DNA from: Sclerodactyla briareus
Lineage: Eukaryota; Echinodermata; Holothuroidea; Dendrochirotida; Sclerodactylidae
Assembly (NCBI GenBank): GCA_026419785.1
Contig: JAODTK010003943.1
Coordinates: forward strand, 62,001-126,000
Reading direction: 5' to 3'
Length of the DNA: 64,000 nt
The position numbers were made by a program, and so were the translations under genes. Positions 21,180 through 32,666 of this stretch are shown piece by piece. The notes under the pieces are model-generated. The model made no database searches, had not been told where the DNA came from, and saw only the letters and a list, made by a program, of their open reading frames with translations. The first letter of the stretch is position 1; every line of letters starts with the position of its first letter.

Positions 21180-21310
21180 CAGGTGGGGGACGGGGACATT
21201 TCCACCCCCGCCATTTAGTCAACAGGTGGGGGACGGGGGACATGTCCCCCCCACTTTCAAAAGTGGGGGGATATCATATCGTTTGTCCCCCCCTCCCAAC
21301 CTTTTACGGA
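21160..21310. repeat. G/C-run hairpin repeat
   Basis: Two copies of 'gtcaacaggtgggggacggg' (21177 and 21219) precede a palindromic core gtccccccc-actttcaaaag-tggggggata (about 21246-21272) and another C-run. Related cores occur at 37865-37985 and 55435-55610 and, as half-sites, at the start of the dispersed copies at 22205 and 34390. Confidence 0.65.
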
Positions 21311-21339
21311 CCGCGTAAAAAAATAATAGGCAATGCCCG

Positions 21340-22240
21340 ATTTTGTATCACTCTGAACAGATTCAATCTGTCTAACCAAACAATATTCAATCGCAATGGA
21401 AATTGGTTTAAGTCCACTAATTCCAGGTGCGGACCCCAGATGAAGATCTTGACCCCACCGTAGGCCGACGTCGAAGGATTACCCATGTTTAATACGAGTT
21501 TGCGAATTCAATTCGACTAGCAAAAAGTGACCATTAATTGTTCAGGTGTGCCGGTTGTAGGCTAAAACAATGCGATTGTAATGATTTTTCGAATTATTTT
21601 GTTCATTCGATTAATTTCAGGAGCATTGGGGCAGACGCCCCCCCCCCCCCGAAAAAAAAAATCTGAATGAAAAGTCGGGCAAAAATTCGGGGAAAAATTG
21701 GGAAGGAGAAAAACAAACAAAGTGGAAAAAATGCTCTGAATTTCTTGCAGACTTTTTGATAAAAGGCCGGGAAACATGTTAACAATTTTTTCTCGCACTT
21801 CGCGCGCGCCGGGAGTTGCCAATGGCTGACATGTCAAATTCGGGCAAAAATGTTCTGCTCCCAAACTGGAGTGATGTGTCCCGTACGCCTATGGCGTTTC
21901 CCTTTCGATCCCACCAGATACCGCTCGGTAGAACCCTGGATCCCAGGCATACAAAGTCAGAGTAATAAGGTAATACAAAAAATACCATGTGTGATAATCG
22001 GTAAATCATCTTAGTATGCACAATGGCCAACTTTCTTGTTTGTCTTTCACTCACTAAAACACCACATGTAGCGGGTGTTTTGAGCCTGGCAAGTTGCCGT
22101 TTACCGTCGATCAGGAGGTATGAAAATCGGAAAATTTTCTGGTGACCTTCGCGCCAACCCATGATGCGCTCGCTTGAGGAGTGGTAATTTGCATTCATGT
22201 GTCCTCCCCCCCACTTTTCAAAACGCTCCGATGGCCCTTG
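21340..22240 (-). repeat. Dispersed ~0.85-kb family, copy A (minus)
   Basis: Colinear, in reverse, with 34385-35230. Shared landmarks are 'gttttgaaaagtgggggg', 'gcatactaagatgattta', 'cacacatggtatttttt', the 'gcgcg-gcgcg' box, a C13/G14 run, 'attcgaa...cattacaatcgc' and 'catgggtaatc-ttcgac'. No open frame is conserved between the two copies. Likely a non-autonomous transposable element. Confidence 0.7.
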
Positions 22241-22244
22241 GTGG

Positions 22245-25200
22245 GTTTTGCACAGGGTATGCGCATAGCGCAGCAAAGACAATAATATGAATTATAGTAT
22301 ATGAATAATAAAATGAGAGAATCTTTCGCGAGTACTTCGGTGGATTGCCGTTCAATAAGCCGATTTTAAGGCTTCCTGACGAGTTCCTTTTCTTTCATAT
22401 GTACAAGGACACACTTTATACCTACACACATTCAACATTAAACAGCATTTCGCACAGATTAGGAAATTAGATTGTGGTCCACTTAACACTTTCATAATAA
22501 CCGGTTTTTGACAGCCATCCTCAGAAACGTATTCTACTTGTTGACGCGGAGCATGTCACTGCGCCGCTACCAGAGTGTTCGAGTACTGCGTAGACGCTTA
22601 CACAGGGTAAGTGACGTCACCAGGCGCGCATGCCCACAGACGAACCACAGGTCCGCATTGCGTACTCTTACGCTCGTGGCGGCGTGAAGGGTATTGCATA
22701 TGATCAGGGACTTACCAACTAGGGTACTGGAAAGGCCTATCCAAATGTGTAGGCGGAAGTGTAACGGCGATTACGTCACGATAACGTGGACGGCCTAGCA
22801 GCGCCCTCTGTTTGGATTCAGACATAGTCCTGTGCGTAACGAGACCAGTTTTGTAACATCCAATTCGTACGCATGAAAAACTCAAACTACCACTAACGCA
22901 GAAAAGTATGTCGCCCTCTATTTTAATCAATTTCACATGTTATGGAACGCCACACTTATTACTCATTACTCTTAAGTACAGCAGTAATAGAGTTTTTGAT
23001 CACGTGGTCTATGAGGAACACGCCTCATACATAGATCTTTCTTCCCTCGCGGAGTTAAAGTATGGACTAATTGGAATGCCGCAGAGTTAATGGCATCTGC
23101 CAATGATATGCATAGCACATGGACAGCTGATAGCATTTAAAACCACAAAGATGTAGCATCCTCAGTTTCATCTCCCCTTGCATGGAACGTGTAACATGCA
23201 CAATTCGCAGTAGGCTTGAGAAAATAGAAATTGTGAATAGGGAGTGGGCGAAGTGTGCTTTTTAAAACTCACAATATCATTGTGTCTCAACTTCACATTG
23301 AGGTAAGGCTAGGCCTTGAACACACATTGCTGATCAGAAAAGTTGGACACTGATCCTTCATGGTTGTGAATAACTTGGCTACGGCAATGGCCTCGGCATA
23401 AACACAACGAAACATCAGAAGTAGTTCGAACGAAACTGCACGTATCACAAACTAATATTAGTGTCGACTGTCGCGCCGATTCAATAGAACCTTTTCCCCA
23501 ACATTGAAATGGGGGAAGGAGGGTACTCTGTTCGTAGCCTCTCACCAATTCATCGTCCCGCTCATGCAAGTAATCTGTGAATTTGTTTGTCCAACACTTT
23601 GCGGGGAACGTTTATGAGGTGCATCTACACAAAAGCTAAAACAAAGCCAATCGCTAATTTGTAACAACAATCAAGGTCTCTGTTATATCAAAGTGGATTC
23701 TTTTTTTAAATACCTTTGCCTGGATAATTCTGATTCCTGTGACAGGTGAACCTATGCATTAGTTTATTTATATATTTTATCTATAACATTAACAGGTGCC
23801 TAATGCAACAAAGAATATGGTTGGCGAGGCAGGCTATTTAAGGCTGTTGTGGGGAGTGCTACGTTAACTTGTCCTCTGCTGTATTAATGACAGGCACGTC
23901 CCATAAATCCCATAATTATATCACTATCCGTAAATCAATTGTTGCTCATGAATCATGTAAATGGTTCTGTTTAGTATCAGTGCACTAAATGCACATTCGT
24001 CATGCTACCATTACATACGTGAAAATCCCGCTGGCAGGAATGTAGATGAACATTTATGTTACTAGTTGATCTGGGCTGTTAGTGTCTGTCTGCTTCATGT
24101 TAACAGGAGAAGGCATAATACCCTCGCATGGGATGCAGGATTTGCACAATCGATTAAGTTACATGTTATTGAATCACTACTCCACAGACATAAACCACCA
24201 AACATCCACCACGAATCCCCTCCCTCACCCTATCCCTACATACTCATGTCGTAGCACTTGGCTGCGCGTCATTCAGCTACATGATAATGAATATAAATCC
24301 TGATGGCTAGCATGGATCGATTTAGGTGCTGGACCCTTACCTGTCAACAACTGGCTACTGGCATGAACACAATACATGAATAATCTCCATACTCTTCATG
24401 TTGCAATCACAGGTTCCTCGACCTTGCTGTATGGCCCATGACTGAGCATATATAATCTATATTTTTTTCCGAGTAAATAAACTATATTGTTACAAGTCTG
24501 AACCACAGCACCATTTCATGCTAGTTATTCATATTTTATAACACTTCAGCTAACATCAACCCGTGTAAGAGTCTGTGGTGTTTCTAAGTTTAAGAACTAA
24601 ATTCAACTTCTGAGTTGATTTCTCAGTCCTCAAACGATCATAACCAATGCATACTGATATGTAACACTTGAACTGTTGCATACTTTTGTGCGGTGGCTGG
24701 TAGGCCTCATATATTCTCAGGCTGATTGCGCTGTCTATTCTCGGCTGGCCAACTTATAGGCCGCGTGCCTCGGCCAGACCCTTCACAGCCACAAGGTCAA
24801 TGTACCAACATTCTAATGCATACCTATCAAAGTTTAATGGATGTAAAGATATTTTCCAATATCACCAAAATAGAGTTCGTTTATCATATCTATACTTTTC
24901 ATCATTAAATGGGGCCTATTGAGCCGATACCGGGTCGATAATGCAGCGTCCCTATTACTGAGCCGGACACCACATCATTAATGCTAGCATTCCCTGCCAT
25001 TGAGCCGTAGTCTCTGCTACTGAGACCGTACATACACTTGGTCAATACACAATCATTTCATTTTACAACGAGTTGAAAATACCCTACCATTGAAGAGTCC
25101 CACCCATTTTCTGGTAAATCAGATTTTCAGACATTTTGCAGCCGGGCACCCGGGTCAATAACATTAGATCCGGAAGGGCAATAGAATCTGTCCTCGGTGG

Positions 25201-26870
25201 CACGTACGGTCTGTAAGTTTTATCAATCACACGCTTAAGAGCCCCCCGACACCATGAAGCAAATCTAGCTAACTAAGGCCCCTACGGGGGACGAAATTAT
25301 GCTTCCTCAAGATTTGTAATTCAATAGCTAGACAAGGCCCCTTCCGAATTTAGGTCAGTGCCAAGACTGAATAATTGACGGCCCGGGCGACAGGAGACTA
25401 AAAGTTTGACGAGCATCATCTACTATTTACATAACAAACCCAAGCTACGGGCCTAGCTTAAGTGCTATCGTCATCGTGACAATATAAAGTTACCGTTATG
25501 CATCTCCTCGGTAAAATTCCCATAGCATGGTTCATGTTCTCATTATAATCGATAACTGAAATCGGTCACTAGCTCGTCTATTACTATAAAAACTTCTTTT
25601 ATTCATATTGTATTCCGTTATTCCAAATTCACCATTCCCTGACTGTTCGAAGGCAATTTGCCACGTTCGTAGTGCCCCTTTTCGGTTCACAACACACCGC
25701 TAGTGCTCGCGACATATTGTGGTGTTGCGCGAAGTGCCCTCTACATGTGCTGGCGCGGCTCTTGCAAGGTTTTTCAGAATATGCAAACAGCTCTGGCAGG
25801 CCCTAATCCGATTGCGCAATAGCTCTGAGCGTGTACACTCTTTCGGCATCTTTCGCGGGCCATTTCATTTCTTGTCCTATAATTCTTTGGATAGATCGCA
25901 AATTTTATTTTTTTAAATATCAGGAAGATGAGATAATGACCATATTGGAATAATACGGACCCTTTCGAGGTCGCTTATATCAGACTCCTCCCAGTCGTCA
26001 GTCAATCTCCGTCATCTTGGTGGTAGACTCCCTCGTGTTTGCCCTTGTACATTTGAGTGACGGCCGGCCCGAGCGGGTGCCAGGTAATTTGTCATCAAGC
26101 CGGTCTTATTGGTCTTGTTTACCAGTAATCATACGCCACCACGCTTTCTGATTGCTCGCCGCTTGACCTCCCCAACTGCCCACTACTCCTCCCCAAAAGC
26201 AATTTACAACATATGGTATAAAATGTCGCTTATTTAATTATTTCTCAAATTGGCTACTTTCAGATTGCAAGCGTGAAAATAACAAACTTACTACAAGCAA
26301 GCAGGAACAAGGCAGGAATGTTAATTCAGTCACAAATAATCCGGATTTGTCGGACCAATGTGGTAATATAATTGTCTTCACAATGACCCTGTTACTTTTC
26401 TGTCAGCATAATTTAAGATTTCTAAGCGTGATCGATACTATCACCTACAAATTGCAATAGTCTTTGTTAGGTGTCCACCTCATGTCGCCTGATTTTTGTG
26501 GGTATTTTACAGACGTTTTCCATCGGAACAAACCAACCTGATTGTGGTTGTCTGAATTGACCCGGTGGCTCTCCGAATATAATAAGTGTGATTTCTTGGT
26601 TAATCATGAGACTCATCTGAGTGCCAAAAGTTAGTTTATGTATCGGCCAAGCCAAAGATATGAAACATATTTCAATTATTCTAGCTGAAGATACAGGGTT
26701 CATTGTTCTGTCTCTTCGAGAAAGAGTACTTGTTCAAGTAAGAAAAGTAAAAAAAAAACACCAGCATCCATTCAAGCACTTAAATTCAAAGGACATACAT
26801 TGTAACTTCTAAAACCAAGTAAATAAACTTCAGTTGCATTAATTCCCATCCTCGTCCTTGTACACGTTCG
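22245..26870. other. Interior of the inferred Harbinger element; no gene recognised
   Basis: About 4.6 kb with only short open frames on both strands. A loose series of 't/ctgagccg' motifs occurs at 24912-25030, and there is AT-rich sequence throughout. Missing middle exons of the accessory gene would be expected on the minus strand here, but I could not recognise them. Confidence 0.35.
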
Positions 26871-26878
26871 CCCTGTCT

Positions 26879-27502
26879 TCAAGTATGCAGCGGTTGACTC
26901 AGGAAGAGTCGGTACTCTCGACACCGCTTGTTGGCAAAGCGAGGTTGGTCTTGTACCATTCGGCCATTCGGGAAAGGGACGGTGTTTGGATTCCTTTTCT
27001 TTTTGGGGTACCGTTGACCTTCTTTGGGGCTCTTGAACATTTGAGCATGAATAATGCGTGGGGGTGGGAGGGTGATGTGCAGGTTCCGCCGGTCACTGTC
27101 CTTCCCCTCGTGTTCATCTTCCAGATCGAAGGCTTGCTCGGATACCTGCTCGCAGGCCTGCTCGGATGCCTGATCGGATGCCTGATCGGAAGCCTTAATG
27201 GGTGACGGTTCTGGTGCTTGCTCGGATACCTGCTCGCAGGCCTGCTCGGATGCGTCTTCGGGTGCCTGATGGGGTGACGGTTCTGGTGCTTGCTCGGATG
27301 CCTGCTCGGGTGACGACTGGAATGTCTGCTCGGATGCCTGCTCGGATGCTTGCGGCCTCTTCCTTGGGCTCATGCGTAACTGGGGAAGAGCTGACCCCCA
27401 GGGTCCCCCGCGGCCCCTTCTCTTGGAAGTCATAGTACTACGTTGCGGTGTGTGTGCCCGTGTGAATCGCTGTTCTGATGACACTCGCTGACACTGCTGC
27501 AT
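26879..27502 (-). CDS. Harbinger accessory protein, N-terminal part (MADF-like), with SEQA repeats
   Basis: A 207-codon open frame on the minus strand from an ATG at 27502; a second in-frame ATG at 27433 starts MTSKRRGRGG, a plausible nuclear-type basic start. Residues about 49-125 are a low-complexity Ser-Glu-Gln-Ala repeat (units such as ASEQACEQVSEQ and APEPSP), followed by an acidic patch and a basic linker KKKRNP. At the end EWYK in one frame and DQPRFANKRCREYR in the next resemble the first two helices of MADF-like domains (E-W-Y-x-D-x-P-x-F-x-x-K-x-x-x-E-Y), with a one-base frame break between them. MADF/Myb-like proteins are the usual second gene of Harbinger transposons and assist the transposase in the nucleus. 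Orientation is convergent with the transposase. It is incomplete here. The MADF call is inference; the repeat and the frame are seen. Confidence 0.5.
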   Translation of the reverse strand: MQQCQRVSSEQRFTRAHTPQRSTMTSKRRGRGGPWGSALPQLRMSPRKRPQASEQASEQTFQSSPEQASEQAPEPSPHQAPEDASEQACEQVSEQAPEPSPIKASDQASDQASEQACEQVSEQAFDLEDEHEGKDSDRRNLHITLPPPRIIHAQMFKSPKEGQRYPKKKRNPNTVPFPNGRMVQDQPRFANKRCREYRLFLSQPLHT

Positions 27503-27589
27503 ACTGGTGATAGAGGCGACGAGAGTCTGGTTATTGACCTATAGCCTATAAACGTCCGTACCACGTGACCATTTTCCATGCCATTGAAA

Positions 27590-27785
27590 TGAGCTCGCGA
27601 TAATCACTTGTGAGAACGTGATTATCATGACAAGCACGCAATAAGCTCGTAGTAAACTTGAAGTAAACTCGATTTAAAGTCTAGTCAAGGACGTGTGAAG
27701 GACGTATTCTGCTCATTTAAAAAAACGTACTGACCTCGTGTTCAGCTCGTACTAATCGTGTACATTGTGAATACCTCGTGTTCAT
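27590..27785 (-). repeat. ACGA/CACGAG motif array, putative Harbinger subterminal region (right)
   Basis: Read on the minus strand, ACGA recurs at 10-18 bp spacing, best at 27725-27785 (four CACGA/TACGA sites in ~60 bp). It mirrors the plus-strand array at 16060-16330 and lies just outside the 5' end of the accessory gene. Confidence 0.4.
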
Positions 27786-27792
27786 ATTCCTT

Positions 27793-27984
27793 CCAGATCT
27801 CTAAGGTCATCTTCCAAAAACAGCTTGAAGCCATGGTTCGCTCATCCACCAACTTCTACGGTGACCGTTCATTCGCCTCTGCTGCTCCTCACTCGTGGAA
27901 TACTCTTCCTGACTCTGTCCGTCTGTAGCTACTTTCAAGTCTCTTCTTAAAAACCTCTCTCTTCACTCAGCACTTTCTGTCTGA
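27793..27984 (+). pseudogene. CR1/L2-like LINE, 3' terminal fragment
   Basis: Reads VRSSTNFYGDRSFASAAPHSW-NTLPDSVR in pieces, then after a one-base shift VATFKSLLKN, with a stop at 27982-27984. 'YGDRSF..AAP..WN.LP.S.R......FK..LK..L' is the C-terminal signature of CR1/L2/Rex-type non-LTR retrotransposons. Only the last ~60 codons remain, typical 5' truncation. An ATGT microsatellite follows within ~40 bp, as is usual behind such 3' ends. It lies directly against the right-hand ACGA array, so it may mark the edge of the Harbinger element or be inserted in it. Confidence 0.75.
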
Positions 27985-28017
27985 CTGATTCCCCTGCTAT
28001 GTTGTGTTGTGTGCTCC

Positions 28018-28080
28018 TCAATGTATGTATGTATGTATGTTATGTATGTATGTATGTTGTATGTATGTATGTAATGTAAT
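28018..28080. repeat. (ATGT)n microsatellite 1
   Basis: Interrupted TATG/ATGT units directly downstream of the LINE 3' end. Confidence 0.9.
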
Positions 28081-28300
28081 GTTAACATATATATTCTTAT
28101 TAAACGCATTACATGGCAAGCATCTCAATGCGTCTAACATGATAAGACACGGTACAGAAACTGTTAAGATTAGCTAAAATCAGCAAAAAACGTCAAAGAG
28201 CAACATCCGAAAAGCGATCATATGAAAAGTTAAATCGAGAGCAGAAGTACTCTCTAAAAAGGTGAGTTTTAAGCTTAGATTTAAAACGAGTAAATTTTTA

Positions 28301-28432
28301 TTTGTATGTTGTATGTATGTATGTTATGTATGTATGTATGTATGTATGTATGTATGTATGTATGTTATGTATGTATGTATGTAGGTATGTATGTATGTTG
28401 TATGTATGTATGTATGTATGTATGTAGGTAAG
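28301..28432. repeat. (ATGT)n microsatellite 2
   Basis: A second, longer run of the same tetranucleotide, ~220 bp after the first. The spacer contains a 'ggtgagttttaagcttagat' stretch. A (GTGTAT)n run follows at about 28519-28552. Confidence 0.9.
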
Positions 28433-28559
28433 TAGTAAGAACTCAGGAATTGGTATGAAGATGGATAGACAGGTTGGTAATGATTATTTACTCAAAGGAA
28501 ATTGATTACCTGAGACTTCAATGTGTATGTGTATATGTGTATGTGTATATGTGAAATGT

Positions 28560-29680
28560 ATGGTTATAATTATTACTGCCCTGTTTTTGAAGGAAATGGA
28601 CGTTTTCTTTTGAAAAACGATCACTTCTCTCTTTAGCATTTTCAGTGAAATCCATTGAGAGAGAAATTGACTTTTTGCTATGAGAAAATAGATTTTTCAA
28701 AAGGGCCTTCAAACTCTCGATAGGATTTGCTGATAAAAATAATCCAAGATTAACATTTATTTTAACCTATGAAATTTACTTAGTCCCTTCGTTAACATCG
28801 ATTATGCGAATGGATATAACTCAACTTCCTCGAATTTCTCTCCCTAGGTTATTTCCCCATGTAGAATTCATGGCAGTGAAATGTCCACCCTATTGGACAT
28901 ATACTTCCCATTTCTTTTCTTCAATCTGTATAACATGCACGTGTCTGTATATTTTATTTGTATTTCCTCTCTGAGAAAGATGTTAAAATACACTGTACCA
29001 GAGATCAAACAGTGTATGATTTCTTTCTGCATTTTTTGTATATTCCAAGAAAGTGTGTTATCTAATAGCTACAATTATTATAAATGGGTTCATGCTGAAA
29101 AAAGTTTTCATTCTCCAGCCCTGCTCACTGTCACAACTCCACCGGAATAACACAGAATGGAGGCTAGCGATCCTCCCCTTTTTAATTTCAGAATTTTGAA
29201 TCAATCCAGATCCTGAGACTGTGCTGACCTCCTGGTATCATCAATCCAGGCCCGACACAGTTAATTCATACCTCAATCGGAAAAAACGAACCACTCCTTC
29301 GGTTACTGTCTCTCAATCACGTCGAAATTCACTTCTCAAATCTCGCCACGATTTTTCCTCACGTTCCTCAAAATTGTTGAGAGAATACTCAATTTACGAC
29401 CCGCCAGAATCATAATATGGATGGCGTTCGGTGAATCAAGATTCTCGATCGATTGATCAGTCTGGGATGGACCCGCCATTTTATATCGACCGCTAATAAT
29501 CCTCCAGAACATCCTATTCCAGGAATAATGATTCAGCACTGTCCAGAAACGTCTAAATATCGCAATTCGAACCGTGTCTGACGAAATCTCCCGTCGAAAA
29601 GTCACCGATGACATCCCAATATAGTATACACGCGTTCCAACGAGATAAATCCGGAATAGACGGTTATTTATTGTTACGGC
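28560..29680. other. No gene seen
   Basis: Includes open frames of 89 codons (28881-29150, plus) and 144 codons (29336-29770, minus). Neither shows a domain, repeat or convincing splice context. The minus frame overlaps a possible promoter region and could be chance. Confidence 0.35.
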
Positions 29681-29683
29681 TCC

Positions 29684-29696
29684 GTTGCTAGACAAC
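29684..29696. promoter_or_regulatory. X-box-like palindrome
   Basis: GTTGCTAGACAAC, an imperfect RFX-type inverted repeat in a locally CG-richer stretch, ~105 bp before an ATG followed by a good splice donor (29801-29838). Confidence 0.35.
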
Positions 29697-29800
29697 CGCC
29701 GGCTAGACGCGCGTACAGACAGAAGAAAAAACTTAAAGCGGCATTTGAGATACACGTTAATTCGTGACACTCACAAACTTCCTTCAAAATTGCAGCGAAG

Positions 29801-29832
29801 ATGCTTCCACAGTTCAGACAATTTAGTAAAAG
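29801..29832 (+). CDS. Possible first coding exon
   Basis: ATG at 29801 followed by MLPQFRQFSK and then AG|GTAAAT at 29832/29833, a good 5' splice site. The short basic, hydroxylated start could be a mitochondrial targeting leader. No downstream exon was identified, so this is only a candidate. Confidence 0.2.
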
Positions 29833-29839
29833 GTAAATT

Positions 29840-30375
29840 AACCTTTTGTTACTGACTGATCAAAGGAGTAAGAGAAGCAGCAAGAAGAGTCCTAAGGCCT
29901 GGGACAGTTACAGCTTTACAGCAACAAACTTAACCCATTCTGCTCCAGTTTAATAGACCAATGTTGGGGAATTGTTTGGCATGTTATTACCTACCCCCCT
30001 CGTGCGATATTCATGCGGGCTGATTAATTCACTAAGCAGACAAGTTCCTCATGAAAACAATGCATCTGTTTGATCTCGAGGTCTAGAGTAGCCCATGATG
30101 TTGTACAATGGCTGCAGCTTTCCAACAAAAAGCCTACTTCGAGAGCCTACTACTGACGAAGAATGGAATTAAAATAATAGCCATCATTATTCACAATTTC
30201 ACATGGGTGACCCTTGCCTGTATACTATAGACTGCATGGTTCACTAGTTGCTGACTCTTTGACTTTATATGCAGCCAATACTTAACTGAAATTCAACCAA
30301 TTGCTAAATTTCCAAATCTTTTAAATGAATGAATTTTAAGTTATATCCAATGCACCCTCAAATCCAGGCACTGCT
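29840..30375. other. No gene seen
   Basis: Would be intronic if the candidate exon at 29801 is real. Nothing recognised. Confidence 0.3.
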
Positions 30376-30381
30376 GTGTGC

Positions 30382-30630
30382 ATGATGGGTGTGCCTAAAG
30401 AAGACTCCATAAGGAAGACCAAAGACCGAATTATCCTGAAATCCCCAAAGGCAGACGATCTCAAAGCAACGGCGGCCCCATGGATTTTCTCGATGGAGAG
30501 TCAGAGTTCCTGCAGCATCCGATGCCCTGACACTATACCTCACATTCCCTCAATGCCCCCCTCTCCCATCCCCTGCATGACTATCAACAGCATTTTTGGC
30601 CCGTTGATTTTCCCTGTCGCACATTGTTAG
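30382..30630 (+). CDS. Small unrecognised ORF ending in a hairpin
   Basis: 82 codons from an ATG at 30382. The first half is Lys/Asp-rich (VPKEDSIRKTKDRIILKSPK), the second is Pro/Ser/Cys/Ile-rich and hydrophobic at the very end (INSIFGPLIFPVAHC). Base composition is richer in GC than the flanks. The TAG stop overlaps a strong hairpin (30629-30657) followed by TTTT. I recognise no family. It could be a relic exon, a transferred fragment or a chance frame. The opposite strand is also open over part of it. Confidence 0.25.
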   Translation: MMGVPKEDSIRKTKDRIILKSPKADDLKATAAPWIFSMESQSSCSIRCPDTIPHIPSMPPSPIPCMTINSIFGPLIFPVAHC

Positions 30631-30657
30631 CTCAAACCAGCTATGCTGGTTTGAGCT
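30629..30657 (+). other. Perfect 13-bp stem, 3-base loop hairpin followed by T-run
   Basis: AGCTCAAACCAGC / tat / GCTGGTTTGAGCT, then ttt. It resembles an intrinsic terminator in form, which is unexpected in animal DNA. It differs from the histone 3' stem-loop in sequence and size. Confidence 0.7.
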
Positions 30658-30689
30658 TTTGTGATCCGCCAGCCATTCTATCTATCTAC

Positions 30690-31110
30690 TACTGGGCTGC
30701 CACAATTGCCTTTTTGGCTGCCAATGATCAATCTTTGATTGATGTTGACAAACTTGACATGATGATCATTGATCACTAGGAGATTTATGACCCTGTGAAG
30801 GTCAAGATCAAAGGTGTCATGAACATGCCAAAATAGCCCATTTGTCACAATTACAAAATGTATTCTTCTCCTACAGAAAGCCATCCGATTTTGTCTGAAA
30901 CTATTCATACTGTTCTTGAGTTGGGATGGAACGTCATATAATGCCAGTTTTTTTAGGGAGTTAAACCAGTACATCTGATGCAATGAAAAGTATTATAGGC
31001 CCCTAAAACGCGTCATACTTTGAAGGATGTGGACCGAACTTGGGAACAAGTTCCTTGACCCCTGTGACAACTTCGACCATGTGAAGGACAAGGTCAAGGT
31101 CATTAAAGAG
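30690..31110. repeat. Diverged copies of the 300-bp family of 18.7-20.2 kb
   Basis: Starts after a short ctatctatctac with 'cacaattgcctttttggc', then 'gatgttgacaaacttgac' and 'aaggtcaa'. A second monomer begins near 31001 ('cccctaaaacgcgtcatact ... gtggaccgaacttgg ... aggtcaaggtcattaaag'). The layout of microsatellite plus monomers is the same as at 18.6 kb. Confidence 0.65.
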
Positions 31111-32660
31111 AATAAGAGACTATTTTGTTATATATACAAATGCATTTCTGCTATGAAGTGGATTGGATTGTTCTCAAATTGCATTCTAATGTTTTCTCGG
31201 AAAGTGACTCTTCTGGCATGTTCACGAAATTTACATATTGCATGTTATCTGAGATAGTTTAAGGTTCATTCCATGGAAAAGTTGACATATTTCCCAACCG
31301 GAAGTGTCAATTCCATGGACGGACATACCGAGCGATTCGCCATTAGGCACCCGAGAAGGCTAAGAGGGTACGCCATATAATAGGTCCTCGTTATAGTGAA
31401 GCGTGAGATATGGGACTTATCCATAAAGGATATATATTATAGATTCCGAATTTTTCTACGAAAGATCGCCATCAATAGGGACCCTTGAAATCAAGGATTT
31501 TTTAGCATACTTTGCAGCGAAGGTTCGAAGCACAGGGGCTCGTTGTAGCGTCTGACCGCCTTATATCCATAATGTACCTAGGCCCAGGCTATAGCATAAA
31601 ACTATCGGTAAGTAGGTCAGCACTGAGAGCCGCCTAGGTTTGAAGAGGGTGAGTCTCGGAACGGTCCGATATTTTGCACAATGTATGAATACTCATATAA
31701 TTGTATGTCAGATATCGTAACACTGCGGACATGAGAGAAAACAATGACTAAGAAAGCCCGATTGAATTATGATACTGATGTTTGATAAACTGGTGCATGT
31801 ACACAATTCTAGAAAATTTAATATGTGGAATAGGCCACATTCACTGTACAATAACGTTACATCTGCAATCTTGAAAACATGTACATCATCAGCTAAATGA
31901 AACAGGCATGAAGATGGGTACAAATACATTTCACAAAAGATTGAATCATGGTATTTGCAAGGTGTCTTCACTTTTCACTTTTCTGATCTAGCCATTGGAA
32001 AGCCATTGAAATGTATAATTTTTGCTTTTCTGTTTCTTGTTAATTCACACAAAATACATTTTGCCTGGAAAGCACATTCACTATGGCCAGAAAAAGGTGC
32101 CGTTGAAGGATTTGCCCTTTCGACGACAGTCATGTAGCCTAGCTATGGGATGGAAGCAGGAATTGTATGAATGGGGTAGCATTATCCCCGATGTACCCAC
32201 TGTCTACAATGTAACTTGTGTAGCAGTAGTTTGCAATGTACTCCATTGGAGAATCAGGGAGACAAAATTGGACCAAGAGAGAGGCTGTAACCCTTAGCAA
32301 ACACATCTTTCCTATTCTTAGGAACGGTCAAGTTCGGCGGTATGATGGTACTGAAACAAAGAATTCGCTGAGCTATTTTTCTGAGAAAACCACCGCCCCA
32401 TCCTCAGATTTTTCAAAAATCCCCCTTTGAAAAAATTGTTTTGAAACCTAGCGTAAACACTTGATATATATTAAAACAATATTCACGTAAAATGCCACTT
32501 CTGACAAAGGAGGGAATAGGCATATATATGTATCGTGTTATTTATATTTTGAGAAGTGATGTAAGGTATACCCCTACTGGTCACAAACTGTTCCAGAAAT
32601 GCTTCTAATGACTTTGCAAGACAGTAAAATTGAAATAGGTTTCACCGGTTATAATGGCAG
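31111..32660. other. No gene seen
   Basis: Short open frames only (up to 91 codons at 32022-32297), without a recognised domain. Confidence 0.4.
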
Positions 32661-32666
32661 AATGCA

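Noticed and set aside
27202..27435. Plus-strand frames across the SEQA-coding repeat
   Set aside because: Open because of the repeat; the minus frame is longer and is followed by MADF-like residues.
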